64,000 bases of DNA from Rhizobium sp. R635 (GCF_002211285.1 NZ_LOKX01000037.1:124001-188000), one strand, 5' to 3'; numbered from the stretch's first letter, positions 18,500-28,044 are shown. Numbers and translations are program-made. The notes: a model not told the origin generated them from the letters alone.

Positions 18500-19789
18500 T
18501 TAAAGTGCGTGCACGAGCTTTCCCGAGACGTATGTCGCGATTGCCCGCCCGCTGAAGCGCGCATCCTCGAACGGCGTATTCTTCGAACGGGAGAGAAGCA
18601 TGTCTTTGGCGACAAGCCAAGGCTCATCGAGATCGATGAGCGTGATATCGGCCGGCGCGCCAGGCTTCAGCGTGCCTGCATTGAGGCCGAAAATCTGAGC
18701 CGGGCGGGTGGACATGGCATCGATCAGGCGCATCAGGCTTACCTGGCCGCCATGGTGAAGCCTGAGGGCGGCCGCCAGCATGGTTTCGAGGCCGACTGCG
18801 CCGTCCGCCGCCTCGCCGAAAGGCAGGCGCTTCGTATCGACGTCCTGCGGATCGTGCGAGGAGACGATGATGTCGATCGCGCCGCTCGCAACGGCCTCGG
18901 CCATCGCCACCCGGTCGTCTTCCGGGCGCAGCGGCGGGTAGAGCTTGAAGAAGGTGCGGTATTCGCCGATGTCGTTTTCGTTGAGCGCCAGATTGTTGAT
19001 CGAAACGCCTGCGGTCACCTTGGCGCCGCGGCTGCGGGCACGTTCGATCGCTTCGACCGATTCCGGCACGGAGATCATCGCGGCGTGATAACGGCCGCGC
19101 GTCAGCTGCGCGATCCTGAGATCACGTTCGAGCGGAATGAGCTCGGCCTCCTTTGGAATGCCTGACAGTCCGAGCCAGCTGGCGAAAAGCCCTTCGTGCA
19201 TGACGCCGTTGACGCCGAGATATTTGTCGCGGGTTTCGCAGGAGATGACGGCGCCGAATTCGCGCGCATAGGTCATGATCCGGCGCAGCACCTGCGTGTT
19301 GTGAACGCTTGAGTGGGCATCGGTGAAGGCGACGGCGCCCGCCTGCATCAAAAGGCCGATCTCCGTCATCTCCTCGCCGGCAAGGCCCTTGGTGATCGCG
19401 GCTGCCGGATAGACGTTGACGGCGGCGGTATCCCGCGCCGTCTTCTTGACGAATTCGACCAGCGCGATGTCGTCGATGACCGGATCGGTATCCGGCATCA
19501 TGATGATCGAAGTGACGCCGCCGGCCGCCGCCGCCCGGCTCGCCGAGGCGATGGTCTCGCGGTGCTCGCCGCCGGGTTCGCCGATATGGACGCGCGCGTC
19601 GACGAGGCCGGGCGTGGCAACGAGGCCGGTGCAGTCGCGGATGACGGCGCCTTCCGGCGCGCCCTGGTTCTGGGCATCGTGACCGGCGGCAAGGATCACG
19701 CCGTTTTCGGCGATGATCGTGCCCACCTCGTCGAGATTGCGCGAGGGATCGACGATGCGGACATTCTTGAGGACGATCGGGTTGCTCAT
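18500..19789 (-). CDS. pyrC': Dihydroorotase-like PyrC' (metal site degenerate)
   Basis: 429-aa amidohydrolase-fold protein related to class I dihydroorotase, coupled to pyrB by an ATGA overlap. The fold is clear (ATPGLVDARVHIGEPG; MMPDTDP; GAVAFTDAHSS; TLKPGAPADITLID), but the catalytic residues are altered. The HxH motif is R66-x-H68, the substrate Arg two residues on is G70, the next metal His is C184, the HVST His is M238, and the catalytic Asp of TDHAP is S311. It should therefore lack dihydroorotase activity. In Pseudomonas an inactive PyrC' is needed to assemble the PyrB holoenzyme; the same structural role is inferred here. A separate active dihydroorotase must exist elsewhere in the genome. 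Confidence 0.9.
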   Translation of the reverse strand: MSNPIVLKNVRIVDPSRNLDEVGTIIAENGVILAAGHDAQNQGAPEGAVIRDCTGLVATPGLVDARVHIGEPGGEHRETIASASRAAAAGGVTSIIMMPDTDPVIDDIALVEFVKKTARDTAAVNVYPAAAITKGLAGEEMTEIGLLMQAGAVAFTDAHSSVHNTQVLRRIMTYAREFGAVISCETRDKYLGVNGVMHEGLFASWLGLSGIPKEAELIPLERDLRIAQLTRGRYHAAMISVPESVEAIERARSRGAKVTAGVSINNLALNENDIGEYRTFFKLYPPLRPEDDRVAMAEAVASGAIDIIVSSHDPQDVDTKRLPFGEAADGAVGLETMLAAALRLHHGGQVSLMRLIDAMSTRPAQIFGLNAGTLKPGAPADITLIDLDEPWLVAKDMLLSRSKNTPFEDARFSGRAIATYVSGKLVHAL

Positions 19790-20742
19790 GCCATCATTCC
19801 ATCGGTTCGGGGACCCTGGTTCTGCGAGACGAGCAGCGTCTCCATGACCGCCATGCGCACCGCGACCCCCATCTCCACCTGTTCGGCGATCACGCTCTGC
19901 GGGCCGTCTGCCACCTCGGAGGCGATCTCGACGCCGCGGTTCATCGGGCCGGGATGCATGACCAGCGCATCTTCCTTTGCCGCCTTCAGCGTTTCGGCAT
20001 CCAGCCCGTAGAAGTGATAGTATTCGCGCACCGAAGGCACGAAGGCGCCGGACATGCGCTCGCGCTGCAGCCGCAGCATCATCACCACATCGGCGTCCTT
20101 CAACCCTTCCTTCATCGAGTGGAAGACCTCGACGCCCATATCCGCGATGCCGGCGGGCAGGAGGGTGGCGGGTGCGACGACACGGACGCGCGCGCCCATG
20201 GCGTTCAGCAGCAGGATATTGGAGCGCGCCACGCGCGAATGCAGCACGTCGCCGCAGATTGCTACGATGATGCGTGAAAGCTTGCCCTTGGCGCGGCGGA
20301 TCGTCAGCGCGTCGAGCAGCGCCTGGGTCGGATGTTCGTGCTGTCCGTCACCGGCATTGACGACTGAGCAGGAGACCTTTTGGGCGAGAAGGGCGGCCGC
20401 TCCCGCGCTCGAATGGCGGATCACCAGCACATCGGGGCGCATCGCATTCAGCGTCATCGCCGTATCGATCAGCGTTTCGCCTTTCTTCACGGAGGAATTG
20501 CCGACCGACATGTTCATGACGTCGGCGCCGAGCCGTTTGCCGGCAAGCTCGAAGGAAGCCTGCGTGCGGGTCGATGCCTCGAAGAAGAGGTTGATCTGCG
20601 TCAGTCCGCGCAGCGTCGACGTCTTCTTCTCTCGCTGGCGGCTGATCTTGACGGCTTCGTCGGCCTTGTCGAGAAGATAGGTGATATCCTGCTCGGTGAG
20701 GCCCTTGATGCCGATGAGGTGGCGGTGGGGGAAAAAGACCAT
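19786..20742 (-). CDS. pyrB: Aspartate carbamoyltransferase catalytic chain
   Basis: Joins carbamoyl phosphate and aspartate in pyrimidine synthesis, 318 aa from the ATG at 20742, which has an AGAGGCAGGG ribosome-binding site. A longer frame to 20799 exists but lacks a clear binding site. Carbamoyl phosphate contacts are seen in FEASTRTQASFE (STRT) and HPTQALLDALT; the aspartate loop LRLQRERM and the HPGPMNRG motif are intact. No pyrI is present. It overlaps pyrC' by four bases, as in PyrB/PyrC' (class A) transcarbamoylases. The active enzyme is therefore probably a large PyrB-PyrC' complex. Confidence 0.96.
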   Translation of the reverse strand: MVFFPHRHLIGIKGLTEQDITYLLDKADEAVKISRQREKKTSTLRGLTQINLFFEASTRTQASFELAGKRLGADVMNMSVGNSSVKKGETLIDTAMTLNAMRPDVLVIRHSSAGAAALLAQKVSCSVVNAGDGQHEHPTQALLDALTIRRAKGKLSRIIVAICGDVLHSRVARSNILLLNAMGARVRVVAPATLLPAGIADMGVEVFHSMKEGLKDADVVMMLRLQRERMSGAFVPSVREYYHFYGLDAETLKAAKEDALVMHPGPMNRGVEIASEVADGPQSVIAEQVEMGVAVRMAVMETLLVSQNQGPRTDGMMA

Positions 20743-20921
20743 GACCCTGCCTCTTGCTGTCTCTGGCGGGTCTATAAAGAGTGCGGCCCGCCGGGGCAAG
20801 CATGCGCTGTGGGCAAAGGCTTATGTCCCCATGCATTTTCGCCTGAATTCCGATAGAGCAGGATGACGCGAATCATAACTTCCGGTTTCCTTTTGCCGGG
20901 CTCTTGCACTAGAAGCGAATA

Positions 20922-22580
20922 ATGACCTCCGCCAACCGGACTGACGACAAACTCGCAGAACTCAACCAGCCGAGCCTGTGGTCCGGCATCAATGCCTATC
21001 GGTCCGATCCGCTGATCGTCGATCTGACGGCTGCTTTGCCGCGTGGCATCCGCGAAGACCTGGAAAATATCGGCCGCTACGTCACCTCGCCGGAGGCGCA
21101 GGAGCTGGCGCGCATGGCTAACCAGGGCGCGCCGCAGCTGCGCACCCATGGCCCGCGCGGCGAGCGACTCGACGTGGTCGAATTCCATCCCGCCTGGCAC
21201 GCGCTGATGCGCCGCTCGATGTCGGTCGGCCTGCATTCCTCCGTCTGGGACCCGCAGGCCGATACCGAAGCCAAGGATGAGGCGCACAAGGTTCGCGCCG
21301 CGCGCTTCTATCTGATGGCGCAGCTGGAATCCGGCCATCTCTGCCCGCTGACGATGACGAGCGCCTCCGTTGCCGCGCTTTCGGCGTCTCCCGCCGTACA
21401 GAAGGACTGGGCGCCGAAGATCCTCTCGCGCAAATATGATTCGTCGAACAAGCCGGCCATGCAGAAGTCTGCCGTCACCATCGGTATGGGCATGACGGAA
21501 AAGCAGGGCGGCACGGATGTCAGGGCCAACCGGAGCGCGGCCGAAAAGGTCAGCGAAGGCATATACCGGCTGTCCGGCCACAAGTGGTTCATGTCCGCTC
21601 CGATGAGCGATGCCTTCATCATGCTGGCGCAGACCAAGGAGGGCATGGGCTGCTTCCTGGTGCCGCGCCTTCTGGAGGATGGCTCCGCCAACGGCCTTCA
21701 GTTCCAGCGGCTGAAGGACAAGGTCGGCAACCGCTCCAATGCCTCTTCCGAGGTGGAGTTCTCAGATACTTTCGGCTTCCTGCTCGGCGGCCCGGATGCC
21801 GGCATCCGCACCATCCTCGACATGGTGACGCTGACGCGGCTCGACTGCGCGCTGGCCTCCTCAGGCATGATGCGCGCCTCGCTCGCCGAGGCCGTGCACC
21901 ACACGCGCGGCCGCAGCGTCTTTGGCAAGATGCTCGTCAACCAGCCGATCATGACGCGCGTGCTCGCCGATATGGCGCTCGATGTCGCTGCCGCCACCGC
22001 GCTGTCCTTCCGCCTTGCCGATGCTTTCGACAAGGCGCGCGGCAACGCCGAACAAGCGGCCTATGCCCGCGTCATGACGCCGGTCGCCAAATACTGGTGC
22101 TGCAAGATCGCCCCGGCGCTGATCTACGAGGCGATGGAATGCATCGGCGGCAACGGTTACATCGAGGAGCGCCCGATCGCCCGCCATTACCGCGAGGCGC
22201 CCGTCAACGCCATCTGGGAAGGTTCCGGCAACGTCATGGCGCTGGATGTGCTGCGCGTGCTCAACCGCGGCAAGGATCTGTTCGAGACGGTTTTTGCTGG
22301 CCTCGCCCGCGATCTCGGTCCCGCCGGCAAGAAGACGATCGACGTGCTGCGCGCCGCAATCGCGCTCTGCGAACAGGACGAGGGTGCGGCACGCCTGCTC
22401 GTCGAGCAGCTGGCGCTTGCCGCCGGCGCGGCGGAACTCTATCGGCTCGGAGCAGGACGCATCGCCGATGCCTTCATCGAGACACGCCTTGCCGGCGGCT
22501 GGCGCTCCACCTACGGCATGCTCGATTCCCGCTTCGACGCCAGCTACATCGTCGATCTGCTCTATCCGCCGGCGGCCTGA
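20922..22580 (+). CDS. aidB: AidB-like acyl-CoA dehydrogenase
   Basis: Flavoprotein of 552 aa, close in length to E. coli AidB (about 541). AidB is induced by alkylation stress and binds DNA, and has weak isovaleryl-CoA dehydrogenase activity. The acyl-CoA dehydrogenase signatures are visible: GMGMTEKQGGTDVRAN (flavin loop), LSGHKWFMSAP, and the C-terminal ECIGGNGYIEE. The AidB-type N-terminal extension is present (NQPSLWSGINAYRSDP). No ada gene is nearby. It is transcribed away from pyrB with 179 bp between starts. Its role in alkylation defence is inferred from the family only. Confidence 0.85.
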   Translation: MTSANRTDDKLAELNQPSLWSGINAYRSDPLIVDLTAALPRGIREDLENIGRYVTSPEAQELARMANQGAPQLRTHGPRGERLDVVEFHPAWHALMRRSMSVGLHSSVWDPQADTEAKDEAHKVRAARFYLMAQLESGHLCPLTMTSASVAALSASPAVQKDWAPKILSRKYDSSNKPAMQKSAVTIGMGMTEKQGGTDVRANRSAAEKVSEGIYRLSGHKWFMSAPMSDAFIMLAQTKEGMGCFLVPRLLEDGSANGLQFQRLKDKVGNRSNASSEVEFSDTFGFLLGGPDAGIRTILDMVTLTRLDCALASSGMMRASLAEAVHHTRGRSVFGKMLVNQPIMTRVLADMALDVAAATALSFRLADAFDKARGNAEQAAYARVMTPVAKYWCCKIAPALIYEAMECIGGNGYIEERPIARHYREAPVNAIWEGSGNVMALDVLRVLNRGKDLFETVFAGLARDLGPAGKKTIDVLRAAIALCEQDEGAARLLVEQLALAAGAAELYRLGAGRIADAFIETRLAGGWRSTYGMLDSRFDASYIVDLLYPPAA

Positions 22581-22605
22581 TCGCACGCGGGAGAGGCTGC
22601 CACAA

Positions 22606-22771
22606 CCCTCTTCTCCCCAGCGGGGAGAAGGTGGCCCGCAGGGTCGGATGAGGGGGCCACACGGCAGAACATTTGTTATTGTTATGCTGAGCGGGCAGGG
22701 CAATCAATGCTGTGCCGCGAGGCCCCCTCATCCGCCCTACGGGCACCTTCTCCCCGCCGGGGAGAAGAGGG
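22606..22771. repeat. RIME/RPE-type palindromic repeat pair
   Basis: Two inverted copies of a roughly 52-bp palindromic element sit between aidB and rne: 22606-22658 (CCCTCTTCTCCCC...GGGGGCC) and 22721-22771 (GGCCCCCTCATCC...GAGAAGAGGG). Each contains an internal CTTCTCCCC/GGGGAGAAG hairpin. I recognise this as the rhizobial intergenic mosaic element (RIME1/RPE class). Together the copies form a large imperfect inverted repeat around an AT-richer 60-bp centre. Confidence 0.85.
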
Positions 22772-22866
22772 AATCGCGAGGTCGCGGCATGTCCCCTTCT
22801 GCACATCGTTTCAGACGTGCGAAAAACGCTGGATGATCGACCAATAACGATACCCTGGCCATAAAC

Positions 22867-22896
22867 AAAAATCCGGCCGCGTCGCCGCGGCCGGAT
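22867..22896 (-). terminator. rne terminator
   Basis: Perfect 11-bp stem ATCCGGCCGCG (22871-22881) with CGCGGCCGGAT (22886-22896) and a 4-nt loop. On the minus strand it is followed by TTTTTG. It starts 28 bp past the rne stop codon. Confidence 0.9.
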
Positions 22897-22923
22897 CTAT
22901 CATTTACGTCCGAAAATCAGCTT

Positions 22924-25800
22924 TCAGAAGAAGCCGCGGCGCTGCCACCAGCCGGCTTTCTTCGGCTTGCCGTCATCGCTTTCGGCGGCTTCGCTGCGGG
23001 TGGATTTCACCGTCGGCTCGGAGGAGGAGATGTTGGATTCGCGGTTGGCGCGAACCGGCTTTGCCTCTTCCTGGACGGGTGCGGCGAGATCGGCGGAGGC
23101 TTCGACTACCTCCGGTTCGGCTTCGGCGGCGGGCGCCGCTTCCGCTACCGGTTCTTCGACCGGCGTTGCGGCGGGCTTGCGGCGGCCGCGGCCACGGGCA
23201 GGCTTCACCTCTTCGGCGACGACAGCCACGTCCTCGACGGCAGCCGTCACAGCTTGGCTCTCGCTGGCCTGTTCGGCAACCGTCTCGACGATTGCGGCTT
23301 CAGCGGGAGCGACGTCATCCGAAGCGCTGTCGTCTTCGTCCTCGTCGCTGCCATTGCTTTCGCCGGCTTCATCGGCCGTCAGCTCGGAGCCATCCTCGGC
23401 GCGATTGCGGCGACCGCCGCGCTTGCCGCGACGGCGGCGCTTACGGCGCTGCGATTCTTCGCTCTCGGCACGGGCCTCGGTCGTGGCGGTGGCGTTTTCA
23501 TCGCCTTCGCCGCCTTCGTCCTCGCCATCTTCCTCTTCGTCGCCGGCTTCGCCCGCAGCCGAAGCCGGCTGCTCGGCATTGCCGTTGCGGCCGCGACGGC
23601 GCCTGCGGCGCTTGCGCTTGCGGTTGCCGTCACCTTCGCCTTCCGAGCGTGCCGTCGCGGCGCGTTCGGCAGCGGCCGGCTTTTCCTCGAGTTCTTCGTC
23701 TTCGTCCTCATCCGCCTCGATGACGATATCGTCGTCGTCATCCTCGGGAATGGCTGCGAAGTTGAAGAGGCTTTCGATCTTGACCGGGTTTTCCACGGCT
23801 TCGCCGCGATCGATCGCGAAGTGCTGCGCACCGACCGAACCGTCCGCGTCGATGATGATCGCGACGCCGAAGCGGGCTTCGTAATCGACGATCGTCTGGC
23901 GCTTGTGGTTGAGCAGGTAGAGAGCGATGTCGGGCGTGGTGCGCACGGTGATGTTGTGCGTCGTGTTCTTGAGCAGATATTCCTCGATGCCGCGCAGCAC
24001 ATGCAGGGCGACGGAGGACTGCGAACGGACGTGGCCGGTGCCGCCGCAATGCGAGCAGACCTGGGTGGTCGATTCGAGAACGGAAGCGCGGATGCGCTGG
24101 CGTGACATTTCGAGCAGGCCGAAATGCGAGATCCGGCCGACCTGGATGCGGGCGCGGTCGTTCTTCAGGCATTCCTTCAGCTTCTTCTCGACGGCGCGGT
24201 TGTTGCGCTTCTCTTCCATGTCGATGAAGTCGATGACGATCAGGCCGGCAAGGTCGCGCAGGCGAAGCTGGCGGGCGATTTCTTCCGCGGCTTCGAGGTT
24301 CGTCTGGAGAGCTGTGTCCTCGATCGAGTGTTCGCGCGTCGAGCGGCCGGAGTTGACGTCGATCGAAACCAGCGCTTCCGTCTGGTTCATGATCAGGTAG
24401 CCGCCGGAACGCAGCGTCACCTGCGGCTGCAGCATGCGGTCGAGTTGGGCCTCGATGCCGGAGCGCGAGAAGATCGGATGGATGTCGCGATAGGGCTGGA
24501 CCACCTTGGCGTGGCTCGGCATCAGCATCTTCATGAAGTCTTTCGCTTCACGATAGCCTTCTTCGCCGGCAACGATGATCTCGCCGATATCCTTGTTGTA
24601 GAGGTCGCGGATCGAGCGCTTGATGAGCGAGCCTTCCTCGTAGACGAGGCAGGGAGCGGTGGAAGCGAGCGTCAGCGTGCGGACGTTCTCCCACAGGCGC
24701 ATCAGATATTCGAAGTCGCGCTTGACCTCGACCTTGGTGCGGTTGGCGCCAGCCGTGCGCAGGATCACGCCCATGCCCTGCGGCACTTCGAGCATGCGGG
24801 CGATTTCTTTCAGCCGCTTGCGGTCCTGCGGATTGGTGATCTTGCGGGAAATGCCGCCGCCGCGCGCCGTGTTCGGCATCAGGACGGAATAGCGGCCGGC
24901 GAGCGAGAGATAGGTGGTGAGAGCAGCACCCTTGTTGCCGCGCTCTTCCTTGGCGACCTGCACCAGCAGGATCTGGCGGCGCTTGATGACTTCCTGGATG
25001 CGGTACTGCTTGCGCGGCTTGCGCTGCACGCGGTCCGGAACTTCTTCCATCGCGTCTTCGGCGCCGACGGATTCGATGACTTCCTCTTCACCGTGATCAT
25101 CGTCGTCGTCGTCATCATCGTGGCGACGCTTGCTGGTGTCGACGTCCTCGGAGATCGTATCGGTTTCAACCATCGCGGCCATCGTGCCGCCGGTCGAGCC
25201 GTCATCCTCGTTGTCGACGCTTGCAGCGCCTTCGGCTTCGACGTCTGTGGGAACGGCATCCTCGGTCGCGGTCGTTTCGGCAACCTTCTTGCGGCTCCGG
25301 CGCGGCCTTGCCTTCTTGGCCGGCGCTTCTTCGGCGGCTTCAGGCGATGCCGCTGCCTCTGCCGTTACGGCAACCTCTTCCGCCGCGGCCTCTTCCGTTA
25401 CGGCAGCAGCCGGTGCCTCTGCGGGCACGATGCCGACATCCGGCTGGTCCTGGGTCGAAAGATCGACCATCGGCGCGGTTTCGACGTGTTCGACGTCCTC
25501 GTCGCGGCGATGTTCCTCGGCCTCGGCGCGAAGCAGCGCCTGACGGTCGGCGAGGGGGATCTGGTAATAATCGGGATGGATTTCGGCGAAGGCCAGGAAG
25601 CCGTGCCGGTTGCCGCCGTAATCGACGAAGGCGGCCTGCAGCGAGGGTTCGACCCTCGTTACCTTTGCAAGATAGATGTTGCCGCGGATCTGCTTCTTGT
25701 GCTGTGACTCGAAGTCAAATTCTTCTATGCGGTTCCCGCGAACGACAACGACGCGCGTCTCTTCCTCGTGAGACGCATCGATAAGCATTTTGTCTGCCAT
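22924..25800 (-). CDS. rne: Ribonuclease E
   Basis: Essential endoribonuclease and degradosome scaffold, 958 aa. The N-terminal S1 domain starts at MADKMLIDASHEEETRV and is split by a roughly 165-residue acidic, Ala/Glu-rich insertion (about 90-255, with an Asp run near 225) before resuming at YRIQEVIKRR. The catalytic part follows: VSIDVNSGRSTREHSIEDTALQTNLEAAEEI, VIDFIDMEEKRNNR with the Mg-binding aspartate, and the Zn-link CSHCGGTG. The C-terminal half is low-complexity, acidic/basic alternating, with Arg-rich KRKRRRRRRG patches for RNA binding. The end KKAGWWQRRGFF is typical of rhizobial RNase E. Confidence 0.96.
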   Translation of the reverse strand: MADKMLIDASHEEETRVVVVRGNRIEEFDFESQHKKQIRGNIYLAKVTRVEPSLQAAFVDYGGNRHGFLAFAEIHPDYYQIPLADRQALLRAEAEEHRRDEDVEHVETAPMVDLSTQDQPDVGIVPAEAPAAAVTEEAAAEEVAVTAEAAASPEAAEEAPAKKARPRRSRKKVAETTATEDAVPTDVEAEGAASVDNEDDGSTGGTMAAMVETDTISEDVDTSKRRHDDDDDDDDHGEEEVIESVGAEDAMEEVPDRVQRKPRKQYRIQEVIKRRQILLVQVAKEERGNKGAALTTYLSLAGRYSVLMPNTARGGGISRKITNPQDRKRLKEIARMLEVPQGMGVILRTAGANRTKVEVKRDFEYLMRLWENVRTLTLASTAPCLVYEEGSLIKRSIRDLYNKDIGEIIVAGEEGYREAKDFMKMLMPSHAKVVQPYRDIHPIFSRSGIEAQLDRMLQPQVTLRSGGYLIMNQTEALVSIDVNSGRSTREHSIEDTALQTNLEAAEEIARQLRLRDLAGLIVIDFIDMEEKRNNRAVEKKLKECLKNDRARIQVGRISHFGLLEMSRQRIRASVLESTTQVCSHCGGTGHVRSQSSVALHVLRGIEEYLLKNTTHNITVRTTPDIALYLLNHKRQTIVDYEARFGVAIIIDADGSVGAQHFAIDRGEAVENPVKIESLFNFAAIPEDDDDDIVIEADEDEDEELEEKPAAAERAATARSEGEGDGNRKRKRRRRRRGRNGNAEQPASAAGEAGDEEEDGEDEGGEGDENATATTEARAESEESQRRKRRRRGKRGGRRNRAEDGSELTADEAGESNGSDEDEDDSASDDVAPAEAAIVETVAEQASESQAVTAAVEDVAVVAEEVKPARGRGRRKPAATPVEEPVAEAAPAAEAEPEVVEASADLAAPVQEEAKPVRANRESNISSSEPTVKSTRSEAAESDDGKPKKAGWWQRRGFF

Positions 25801-26424
25801 GTAAGCTGTGCTCCTCGGCGTGGCCGTGAGAGCGCATTCCCGACTGCTGTTGAAACAGAAAGAATGCGGTCCACCGTGGCCGCGCCGGATAATGAAAGTC
25901 GCGCCTGACGCGAAGGGGAGAGCAGCAGCCAGACCGCAGCCGGAACCGTATCGGTCCGGGGCCTGTAAACTTCAGATAAAACCTGCTGCGAAACCATCAA
26001 CAACCAAGCGTGATCGACAAATACGAAGACCCGTTTCGGGTCCGATGAGGGTGCTCCCTGAGAGCGTGGTGGCTGATCCACCAATGAAGTTCCGACAAAA
26101 AGCCGGAAAATCAGGATCCAGTTTTCGGGTTGAAGCGCATGAGACGGCGGACGATGACCGATGTGGCGCCAGGTCCAAATCTGGCTGGCAGCCTTGCGGC
26201 GACTCTATCCCGTCAGCACTTCTACCCTAAAATTCGTTGTATGTTTTCTCTGTCACAATAGCAAGGGAAAAGCCAAATGTGCCATAATATTGATGGATTT
26301 CGAAACGCATAGAAGCTGGGGATCAAGCGGTTGCGATTCGGCAGGCGGCAAAGGTGTTTCGTTAGAGGGCATCCCGGCCGGCCGTGCCTAGTCCATCGCG
26401 ATATAAATAGGATGTGGCGGTTTA
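25801..26424 (-). promoter_or_regulatory. Long rne leader region with stem-loop
   Basis: This 624-bp gap lies between the divergent rne and amidase genes and contains no convincing gene. Next to the rne start is a composite inverted repeat: GGCG.GGCC at 25817-25825 against 25878-25886, then a perfect 7-bp CGCATTC (25833-25839)/GAATGCG (25862-25868), and a CTGT/ACAG tip. By analogy with E. coli, where a 5' UTR hairpin of rne recruits RNase E for feedback cleavage, it may serve autoregulation; that is inference. The rest shows no clear promoter by eye. Confidence 0.4.
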
Positions 26425-27684
26425 TTGTTTAAGAGGGCTCGGATCGCGGCGAAATCCGCAGCGCGGCGATCGACATTCGCAAGGCGGGTTCTGACGATGG
26501 CGCTCGTCGCCTGCTGTCTCCTGCCGGCGGTGGCGGATTCCGCTGAAACCAAGGATCCGCTGCTCGCCTATGGCGCGCGTATCATCGGCGATGACGCCAG
26601 AACGCGCATCGTCATCGATTTCGATCGCGAACCGCGCTTTTCCGTCCACTACATCGCCAATCCGGAACGTATCGTCATCGACCTGCCGGCGACCGCTTTC
26701 GGCTTTCCGGCGAAGGATCTGGCCGCCCGCGGCCTCTTCAAGGATATCCGCTACGGCAAGATGGACGAGGAGAGCGCCCGCATCGTGCTGACGGCGGCAA
26801 GGCCGGTGAAGCTGGCGCTCGCCAAGGTGCAGGCCGACGAGACCGGCAAGGGCCATCGCCTCGTGCTCGATGCCGAGATGATCGACAAGCAGGCCTTTGC
26901 CGAGCTGGTCAAGACGCAATCCTGGGACGATCGGGCCGAGGCGACCCAGACGACGAGCGCCATTCCGGCGCCTGAGAAAGCCGCGCCCGGCGATTTCGTC
27001 ATTGCGGTCGATGCCGGTCACGGCGGCATCGATACCGGCGCGATCGGCGTCGACACCAAGACCGAGGAAAAGCAGGTGACGCTTGCTTTCGCCAAGGCTC
27101 TGACCGAGCGGCTGAACAAGGAGCCGGGCATCAAGGCTTTCCTGACGCGTGAGGATGACGAGTTCCTGTCGCTTTCGCAGCGCGTGCTGATCGCCCGTCA
27201 GAACCATGCCGGCCTCTTCATTTCGCTGCATGCCGACACGCTGAGGCAGAAGGATATCCGCGGCGCGACCGTCTATACGATCTCCGACAAAGCCTCAGAC
27301 AAGCTCGCCGCCGACCTTGCCGAACGCGAAAACCTCTCCGACCAGATCGCCGGCAAGGAGACGGTTGCCGAGCCGCCTGAGGTCGCCGACATCCTGCTCG
27401 ACCTGACGCGGCGCGAAACCCAGGCCTTTTCGATCTCGCTCGCCGAAAGCGTGCTGAATTCCTTCAGGGATCAGGTCGGCACCATCAACAATCCGCACCG
27501 CCATGCAGGCTTCCGCGTGCTACAGGCCCCCGACGTGCCGTCGATCCTCGTCGAGCTCGGGTTCCTGTCGAATGCCGAGGATGAGAAGCTGCTTCTCGAC
27601 GAGACCTGGCGCGGCAAGATCGCCGATCTCCTGACCGAAGCAATCAAGCGATACCGGACCGCCGTCGTGGCGAATGGCGGCTGA
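26425..27684 (+). CDS. amiC: N-acetylmuramoyl-L-alanine amidase with AMIN domain
   Basis: Periplasmic peptidoglycan amidase used in cell separation, 419 aa. The probable TTG start gives an Arg-rich n-region before the hydrophobic VLTMALVACCLLPAVADSA signal peptide; the ATG at 26497 is an alternative start. The AMIN domain (about 45-150) targets the septum. The amidase_3 catalytic domain (about 195-405) begins VIAVDAGHGGIDTGAIG with the first Zn-ligand His; the others are in KTEEKQVTLAFA (Glu) and FISLHADT (His). The catalytic Glu lies in LVELGFLSNAED. The amiC symbol is by architecture; AmiA/B cannot be excluded. Confidence 0.9.
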   Translation: MFKRARIAAKSAARRSTFARRVLTMALVACCLLPAVADSAETKDPLLAYGARIIGDDARTRIVIDFDREPRFSVHYIANPERIVIDLPATAFGFPAKDLAARGLFKDIRYGKMDEESARIVLTAARPVKLALAKVQADETGKGHRLVLDAEMIDKQAFAELVKTQSWDDRAEATQTTSAIPAPEKAAPGDFVIAVDAGHGGIDTGAIGVDTKTEEKQVTLAFAKALTERLNKEPGIKAFLTREDDEFLSLSQRVLIARQNHAGLFISLHADTLRQKDIRGATVYTISDKASDKLAADLAERENLSDQIAGKETVAEPPEVADILLDLTRRETQAFSISLAESVLNSFRDQVGTINNPHRHAGFRVLQAPDVPSILVELGFLSNAEDEKLLLDETWRGKIADLLTEAIKRYRTAVVANGG

Positions 27685-28044
27685 TTTCCGCCATCCGGAT
27701 GCGCGGCGGTTTTGGCGCGGCAAGACGTTTGAAAACAAAGACTAATCTGTGTTGGCTGAATCAAGTTGCGAGCAAACTGCTTCATTCCGGCGCAGGGGAG
27801 GGGCGTTGCTTGGATGTGACACTCCCGATGAAACGCCGATATACCGGTGAATGCGGCGCAAGGAGCCCTATTTTGCTCACATTCGCGCCGTTACTCCAGC
27901 TTATGTTTCGTAGCTTGAAGCGCGGAATCGGCTTGTGGCGGTAGCGCTCATGGAGTAAGCCGCGCGCAACGTGCAAATTGCCTGGATCTGTGCAATCGTT
28001 GCGTCCGCGCCGATTGAAGATCGAAGAGACCGGTAGCTGAAAAT
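27685..28044. other. Intergenic region between amidase and mrcA
   Basis: 360 bp without a supportable gene. A weak hairpin from CCGCCATCC to GCGGCGG just after the amidase stop (27689-27712) runs into TTTT and could be a terminator. The rest presumably holds the mrcA promoter; no clear -35/-10 pair was found. Confidence 0.4.
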
